NCBI GenBank assembly: GCA_049613665.1
Contig: JBMZCV010000110.1
Location: 1 to 17,929 of the forward strand
Direction: 5' to 3'
Origin: JBMZCV01 sp049613665
GTDB lineage: Bacteria; Bacteroidota; Bacteroidia; Chitinophagales; UBA2359
Length of the DNA stretch: 17,929 bases
Within the stretch, counting starts at the first letter, position 1; each line of letters starts with the position of its first letter. The notes under the pieces were generated by a model. It worked only from the letters and a program-made list of their open reading frames with translations. It ran no database searches and was not told the DNA's origin. The position numbers and the translations under genes were made by a program. Shown here piece after piece: positions 14,062 to 17,929 of this stretch.

Positions 14062-14658
14062 TTAATTGAAACTTGGGTCGGTCGGAAAATTGGCTATGAT
14101 TTTGTATCTGCCGCCCATATCACGCAAGACCTGTTGCCACATTTCATCGGTCAATTGTTCAAAAACATATTCTGGAAAGACATCAGTAACAAGCCATGAT
14201 TTTTCTTTATATTCATCTTCTAATTGTCCGATTCCCCAACCCGAATAGCCGATATAAAATTGAATATCTTTTTCGGTCATTTCTCCATTTTTAATATGCT
14301 CTATAATTTGTTCTAGCTTTCCGTCCCAGTACAAGCCATCTGCTAGTTTTACGCTATTTGCGACAATATCGCCTCGTGTGTGCAAAAAATGAAGTGTATT
14401 TAGCTGCACAGGGCCGCCATAGTTTAGAGCCACATCAAAAAAACGCAAATCTTCTATCGCATCACCTATCTTATGTTCCAATTTGCGATTTAGGACTAGG
14501 CCAAAAGAGCCATTTTTGTCATGGTGACACAGTAAAAGTATTGTACGTTGAAAATTAGGGTCTTTCATAAAAGGTTCAGAAATCAATAATTTTCCTTTTG
14601 CTAGTTTTTGTTCTTTGTTTTGCAATAGAATAATATTTTTTTTTGTTAAAACAAACAT
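14062..14658 (-). CDS. YqgE/AlgH family protein (UPF0301)
   Basis: Encodes 198 residues of the YqgE/AlgH family, a widespread cytoplasmic protein whose biochemical role is not settled; in Pseudomonas AlgH was linked to alginate regulation. The family core is clear: KGKLLISEPFM, DPNFQRTILLLCHH, GSFGLVLNRKL, YGGPVQ, FLHTRGD, and later FYIGYSGWGIGQLEDEYKEKSWLV. The N-terminus has about 20 residues more than many homologues begin with (MFVLTKKNIILLQNKEQKL), but no other ATG lies before the conserved part. The start codon is only seven bases from a family A repeat, so the 5' leader, and probably the promoter, lie in or beyond that repeat. It is 117 bases upstream of the transketolase N-half, which has its own likely promoter. 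Confidence 0.93.
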   Translation of the reverse strand: MFVLTKKNIILLQNKEQKLAKGKLLISEPFMKDPNFQRTILLLCHHDKNGSFGLVLNRKLEHKIGDAIEDLRFFDVALNYGGPVQLNTLHFLHTRGDIVANSVKLADGLYWDGKLEQIIEHIKNGEMTEKDIQFYIGYSGWGIGQLEDEYKEKSWLVTDVFPEYVFEQLTDEMWQQVLRDMGGRYKIIANFPTDPSFN

Positions 14659-14665
14659 TTCACAT

Positions 14666-14775
14666 TTAAGTAGTTGTTCAGGTGTTTTTTTGGTAGTTGA
14701 AAGTGAAATAACACGCTGATTTCCAATACATTAACAACAAATCAAATGTTTTATTCAATAGTTCTTGGCACTTAA
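14666..14775 (+). repeat. Family A structured repeat, copy 4
   Basis: A 110-bp diverged copy running from TTAAGTAGTTGTTCAG to CTTGGCACTTAA. The central stem keeps its left arm (AACACGCTGA), but the right arm has drifted (CCAATACATT), and the terminal hairpin is weakened (AGTTC / GCACT). It begins seven bases from the start codon of the YqgE/AlgH gene, in its 5' leader. Confidence 0.78.
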
Positions 14776-14878
14776 AACACTTTGCAAGTTAAGAAAAAAG
14801 CTGGTATGTGGCAAGTCTTTTCTAAATTTAGTGCTAGGCATCTTTTTTTCGGCTTCAATGGCTATCATCAAGTTTTTG

Positions 14879-14914
14879 TACAAAAAACAACTTTGCTGTC
14901 TTTTGTTTTTTGTA
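14879..14914. terminator. Terminator-like hairpin without an evident gene
   Basis: TACAAAAAACAA (14879-14890) pairs perfectly with 14903-14914 around a 12-nt loop. Both flanking genes point away from it, so it does not end any gene seen here. It may belong to a lost gene or an unrecognised transcript. Confidence 0.4.
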
Positions 14915-15339
14915 TCATAAAAATAGCAAAAATAGCTTTTTTTCTGCTAAAATAACAATATAATATACTTTTTAAAATTGATTAAAAACAATGCTCAACT
15001 TATTTTAACTTGAATATGATTTCATAAAAAAACAAAAATTTACTTGATGCTTTTGATTATTAATGACTTATATATTTGTATAATTACATTTTGTTTTTTT
15101 GGAAGCCGCTTGTATGAAGTATAAAATAAGTAGATAGCAAGAATAAAACAATAATTTATGTCATGCGAAGAGGTATTTTATAACTAAAGATAAATATAAT
15201 AATAAATCATTTGTTTTTTTACAAATCGTCACAAAAATGTCACAAAACATTTGCCTGTAAGCATATTATTCTTTACCTTGCTAAAAAAATGGAGACTCTT
15301 TAGATGTATTTCAACAAAATTGATGCAACATAAGTAGTA

Positions 15340-15444
15340 TTAAGTAGTCGGACAGATTTATTCTACAAATTGTGAAAACTAACACGCTGAATATCAGTGC
15401 GTTAGCAACTGAACGACCTTTATTAAATAGTGCTTGGCACTTAA
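15340..15444 (+). repeat. Family A structured repeat, copy 5
   Basis: A 105-bp copy with the best-paired central stem of the family (AACACGCTGA / TCAGTGCGTT, one mismatch, one wobble). Its terminal hairpin is AGTGC / GCACT, where copies 2 and 6 have AGTAC / GTACT. Just before it, TAAGTAGTAT repeats the first bases of the element, as if the end were duplicated. It lies about 140 bases upstream of the DUF4139 gene. Confidence 0.82.
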
Positions 15445-15587
15445 AGAAGTGATTGAAGAAAAATATTGTTTTTTTTAGCAAAATTTTCTTTTGTTTTAGT
15501 TTATATCACCACTTAATGCTCAAAAAACAACATCTCAAATAGTTTCTAAGCCTAATAATTAACTCAACTAAGAAGAATTAGAATATT

Positions 15588-17225
15588 ATGAAAAACATAT
15601 TACTTTTTGTAGCAATTTTGTTTTATGCTAGTCAGTTATGGGCTTCAAATGGAGGAAGTACCATTAATAATGTAACTTTGTTTTTAGATGGTGCTGAAAT
15701 TACTCGCACAGCCAAAATACCTGTTGATGCAGGCAATACTCAAGTTATTATCACTAATTTAAGCTCCAATATTGATGCAGAAAGTTTGCAAGTAAATGCT
15801 AAGGGAGGAGTAAACATTTTGTCGGTCAAAAGCAAGATAGATATTCCTGCCGAAACAGAATTGGAAAAACGAATTGGGGCTTTACATACCGATGTAGAGG
15901 CATTGAAAGATAGAATGGCAGAGCAAAAAAGTGAAAAAGACGCTTATTTGCACGAAAAAGATTTGCTAGAAAACAATATTAAGTTGGCAGGTAGCGATGA
16001 GCATGGTGTTACGGTAGGTGATTTGAAAGAAGCGGCTCTTTTTCATCGAGTTAGAATTATGGAAATAAACAAAAATATCAGATTGATTGATAAGTTTACG
16101 AATAGTTCTCAGATGAGTTTGAAGAAGTTAGAAAAAAAAATTAGTGAATTGGGTGGTGGCGAAAATCAAGAATGTACTTCTAAGGTTGTAGTGTTGTTGC
16201 AGAGCGACAAACCAACAACTTGCGAATTGAAGCTACGTTATCTAACGACTGATGCTTATTGGAAACCTGCTTACAATTTGCGTGCTGTTGATATAACAGA
16301 GCCTATTTCTTTGGAGTATAAGGCTCAAATATTTAATCATACAGGCACAAACTGGGAAAATGTGAAGATGAAATTGGCTATCGAAAAGCCTAAATATAAA
16401 AGCAATGTGCCTAGTTTGCAGGCTTGGACTTTGAAGCCAGAGGTAGTAGAACAGCAAATTTCGCAAAAGTCAAAAAAGCCGAAAGCAATGCACTTTATGA
16501 TTCCTAATACACAACAAAAAAGTGCTGGAGGACTGAGTGACACAACAACAATAGATAATAAAACCAATCGGCTCGAAATGGAGGTTTCCGAAATAAAAAA
16601 AGAATTTGATATTTTGCAGCGATATTCTATATTAGGAAATGGCGAGCCTGTTTATATTCCGATTACGAAATATCGTTTGCCTGCCGATTATCATTATTTT
16701 TGCATACCGAAAGTAGATGAAGATGTATTTTTATTGGCACGCATTACGGGTTGGCACGATTTGGGAATTATTGAAGGTTCGGCCAATATTTATTATGGCA
16801 ATACTTATGTTGGACAGTCATATATTGATACTCGAAGCTTGGAAGATACGCTTGATTTATCGCTTGGCCGTGATAAGAGTGTTTTGGTTCGTCGTCACAA
16901 AAAAAGAGATGAAAACATCAGCAATAAGAAGAGTAACATTATGCGTCATGCCTATTTGTATGAAATTGTGGTAGAAAACACAAGAGATACGCCTGTTGTG
17001 GTAGAGGTGCAAGACCAACTGCCTGTTTCTGTGGAAGATGACATTAAGGTAGGTATTACGGAATTGTCAGATGCAGAGCGAGAAAAATCAAGTGGCAAAT
17101 TGATTTGGCGACATCATTTGGAAGCCAAAGCAAGCGGCACAAGTATAGTAGCATTTCAAATAGAATATCCAAAAAGCAAAAAGGTTAAAGTGCGAAAATC
17201 GCATCGTATAAGTGCACCAAATTAA
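15588..17225 (+). CDS. Secreted DUF4139 (MuiA-like) protein
   Basis: Encodes 545 residues, in the usual range for the mucoidy inhibitor MuiA / DUF4139 family, whose molecular role is not known. An N-terminal signal peptide (KNILLFVAILFYASQLWAS, cleavage near residue 20) indicates export. The DUF4140-like N-domain follows (INNVTLFLDGAEITRTAKIP, about 26-85). A charged, coiled-coil-like region lies at about 90-190, and the DUF4139 beta-rich domain starts near 200 (CELKLRYLTTDAYWKPAYNL) and runs to the end (VEVQDQLPVS, GKLIWRHHLEAKASG). A variable lysine-rich and low-complexity stretch lies at about 290-340. No lipobox cysteine is seen, so it is probably periplasmic rather than a lipoprotein. 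It stands alone, with repeats on both sides. Confidence 0.9.
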   Translation: MKNILLFVAILFYASQLWASNGGSTINNVTLFLDGAEITRTAKIPVDAGNTQVIITNLSSNIDAESLQVNAKGGVNILSVKSKIDIPAETELEKRIGALHTDVEALKDRMAEQKSEKDAYLHEKDLLENNIKLAGSDEHGVTVGDLKEAALFHRVRIMEINKNIRLIDKFTNSSQMSLKKLEKKISELGGGENQECTSKVVVLLQSDKPTTCELKLRYLTTDAYWKPAYNLRAVDITEPISLEYKAQIFNHTGTNWENVKMKLAIEKPKYKSNVPSLQAWTLKPEVVEQQISQKSKKPKAMHFMIPNTQQKSAGGLSDTTTIDNKTNRLEMEVSEIKKEFDILQRYSILGNGEPVYIPITKYRLPADYHYFCIPKVDEDVFLLARITGWHDLGIIEGSANIYYGNTYVGQSYIDTRSLEDTLDLSLGRDKSVLVRRHKKRDENISNKKSNIMRHAYLYEIVVENTRDTPVVVEVQDQLPVSVEDDIKVGITELSDAEREKSSGKLIWRHHLEAKASGTSIVAFQIEYPKSKKVKVRKSHRISAPN

Positions 17226-17244
17226 GCGTTAAGCATTATTCAAT

Positions 17245-17395
17245 CAATAGTTTGGACAGACTATTTTTTTGGGCTAAGGTGGCCAATATTTGCAAATTTT
17301 ATAGTCTTTTAAACTGAAAAATAGTATGTTTCCCTTGTCAAAAGACGTTTTTTTTATTTAACTGAATATTGTTATAAAAAATATCAGAATCATTG
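17245..17395 (+). repeat. Family B MITE-like element, copy 3 (shortened)
   Basis: A 151-bp copy with ends CAATAGTTTGGACA and ATATCAGAATCATTG. It matches copy 2 but lacks about 30 bases near the left end. ATTCAAT occurs directly on both sides (17238-17244 and 17396-17402), a 7-bp direct repeat consistent with a target duplication. It starts 19 bases after the DUF4139 stop. Confidence 0.8.
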
Positions 17396-17414
17396 ATTCA
17401 ATAATAAAGTGATT

Positions 17415-17520
17415 TTAAGTAGTCGTTCAGAAGTTTTTGGGCATTCCAGAACAAGATAACACCTTGATTTTCAATGTGTTAGCCACTAAACGAATTTATT
17501 AAATAGTACTTGGTACTTAA
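17415..17520 (+). repeat. Family A structured repeat, copy 6
   Basis: A 106-bp copy nearly identical to copy 2, lacking a few bases before TTTATTAAATAG. The central stem is AACACCTTGA / TCAATGTGTT and the terminal hairpin is AGTAC / GTACT. It follows family B copy 3 by 19 bases. Confidence 0.88.
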
Positions 17521-17566
17521 AATTGTAGTAAAATTTGTATCACTATTTAGTGACTGTTTGCTGTAT

Positions 17567-17641
17567 AAACAAAAACTACTTTGCTTTTAATATTTTCTTT
17601 CTGTTTGAATAGAAAATATAATAGCAAAGTAGTTTTTGTTT
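17567..17641 (-). terminator. Terminator of the glutamate-type dehydrogenase gene
   Basis: A large hairpin: 19 perfect base pairs (17567-17585 with 17623-17641) and an inner 8-bp stem TATTTTCT / AGAAAATA. It lies 12 bases beyond the dehydrogenase stop. The minus-strand 3' arm is T-rich and T tracts also occur on the plus side. Confidence 0.8.
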
Positions 17642-17653
17642 TTTGTTTTTTGT

Positions 17654-17929
17654 TTATGGGAAAATGCCCAATTCTAAGTAAGAAATAGCCACTTTATCAA
17701 TAGCGATAGCAAAAGCAGAAGTTCTCAAATCGTTTACTTTTTTGCTTCTTCTCCAAAGCTCTCGAATAGGCTGATAAGCACCTATCATGGTTTCTTCCAA
17801 GCCAGAACGTACAATATCAATTTCGTCTGCTCCACGAACGATTTTGTCGATTTCTTTCGGATTGGCACGGCCACCTGTCAAACGTTCCACTACATCAAGC
17901 ATATCTTTACGAGCATACTGATGATGACG
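17654..17929 (-). CDS. Glu/Leu/Phe/Val dehydrogenase, C-terminal part (truncated by window edge)
   Basis: The last 91 codons of a gene continuing beyond the right edge. The sequence includes YARKDMLDVVERL, the Glu-DH-like IVRSGLEETMIGAYQPIREL and the ending KVNDLRTSAFAIAIDKVAISYLELGIFP (split across lines of the family pattern). This resembles the C-terminus of Bacteroidetes glutamate dehydrogenases, which interconvert glutamate and 2-oxoglutarate. Catalytic residues lie in the missing N-terminal part, so substrate is assigned by resemblance only. An ATG at 17902 opens a short frame but is internal, since the reading frame continues upstream without a stop. Confidence 0.85.
   Translation of the reverse strand, partial: RHHQYARKDMLDVVERLTGGRANPKEIDKIVRGADEIDIVRSGLEETMIGAYQPIRELWRRSKKVNDLRTSAFAIAIDKVAISYLELGIFP

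Larger units (their letters stand above)
14659..15587. other. Long intergenic region (929 bp) with two family A copies
   Basis: No gene is supported between the divergent YqgE/AlgH and DUF4139 genes. Two family A copies (14666-14775 and 15340-15444) and a hairpin at 14879-14914 are annotated separately. The rest (14915-15339) is very AT-rich. Its only local feature is a short direct repeat of GTCACAAAA near 15228-15247, which ends in a small AAATGT/ACATTT stem. No convincing promoter was found for the DUF4139 gene. Confidence 0.5.

Noticed and set aside
55..17520. Family A copies as a CRISPR array or integron attC sites
   Set aside because: The copies are scattered singly, not regularly spaced, and there is no cas gene or integrase. 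They lack the paired attC core (RYYYAAC / GTTRRRY) and do not follow individual cassettes.

Overview
The window looks like chromosomal DNA of an AT-rich member of the Bacteroidetes, perhaps a Cytophagales-type gliding or marine lineage (genus not determinable by eye). The evidence is the gene set (two-gene transketolase, Bacteroidetes-type GcvT and PurA, C-terminus of a Glu/Leu/Phe/Val dehydrogenase ending YLELGIFP), the lack of Shine-Dalgarno sequences, and promoter-like sites matching the Bacteroidetes consensus (TTG or TTTG, then TAnnTTTG) before the pirin and Fur-family genes.

Layout: a repeat-rich leader (1-720) precedes a pirin gene (+). A minus-strand block follows: a decayed ISAs1-type transposase remnant, gcvT, an orphan gene 3' end with its terminator, a cluster of palindromes, purA, a small STAS-domain protein, a Fur-family regulator and a large PP2C-transmembrane-TPR protein. 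After a 780-base repeat-rich gap come a 3-hydroxyacyl-CoA dehydrogenase (-), a YheT-type alpha/beta hydrolase (+), the C- and N-terminal halves of a split transketolase (-), a YqgE/AlgH protein (-), a secreted DUF4139/MuiA-type protein (+) and the 3' end of a glutamate-type dehydrogenase (-). The genes are mainly housekeeping (one-carbon, purine, pentose phosphate and acyl-CoA metabolism) plus signalling and metal or redox regulation. Most sit apart, each with its own terminator, rather than in long operons.

The unusual content is between the genes. At least four families of short non-coding repeats fill the gaps. Family A (six copies of 105-110 bp, all in one orientation, TTAAGT...ACTTAA ends) has internal hairpins whose pairing is kept by compensatory changes. 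Family B (three copies of 151-181 bp) has terminal inverted repeats of about 16 bp and flanking direct repeats, like a MITE. Family C (one full 162-bp copy with inverted repeats of about 36 bp, plus decayed copies) lies between the two transketolase genes and carries a core resembling that of B. Family D is a roughly 31-bp near-perfect palindrome found three times around gcvT. No autonomous element able to move them is visible; the only transposase trace (ISAs1-like) is broken and has no visible link to them. These repeats are the best candidates for something undescribed in this window.
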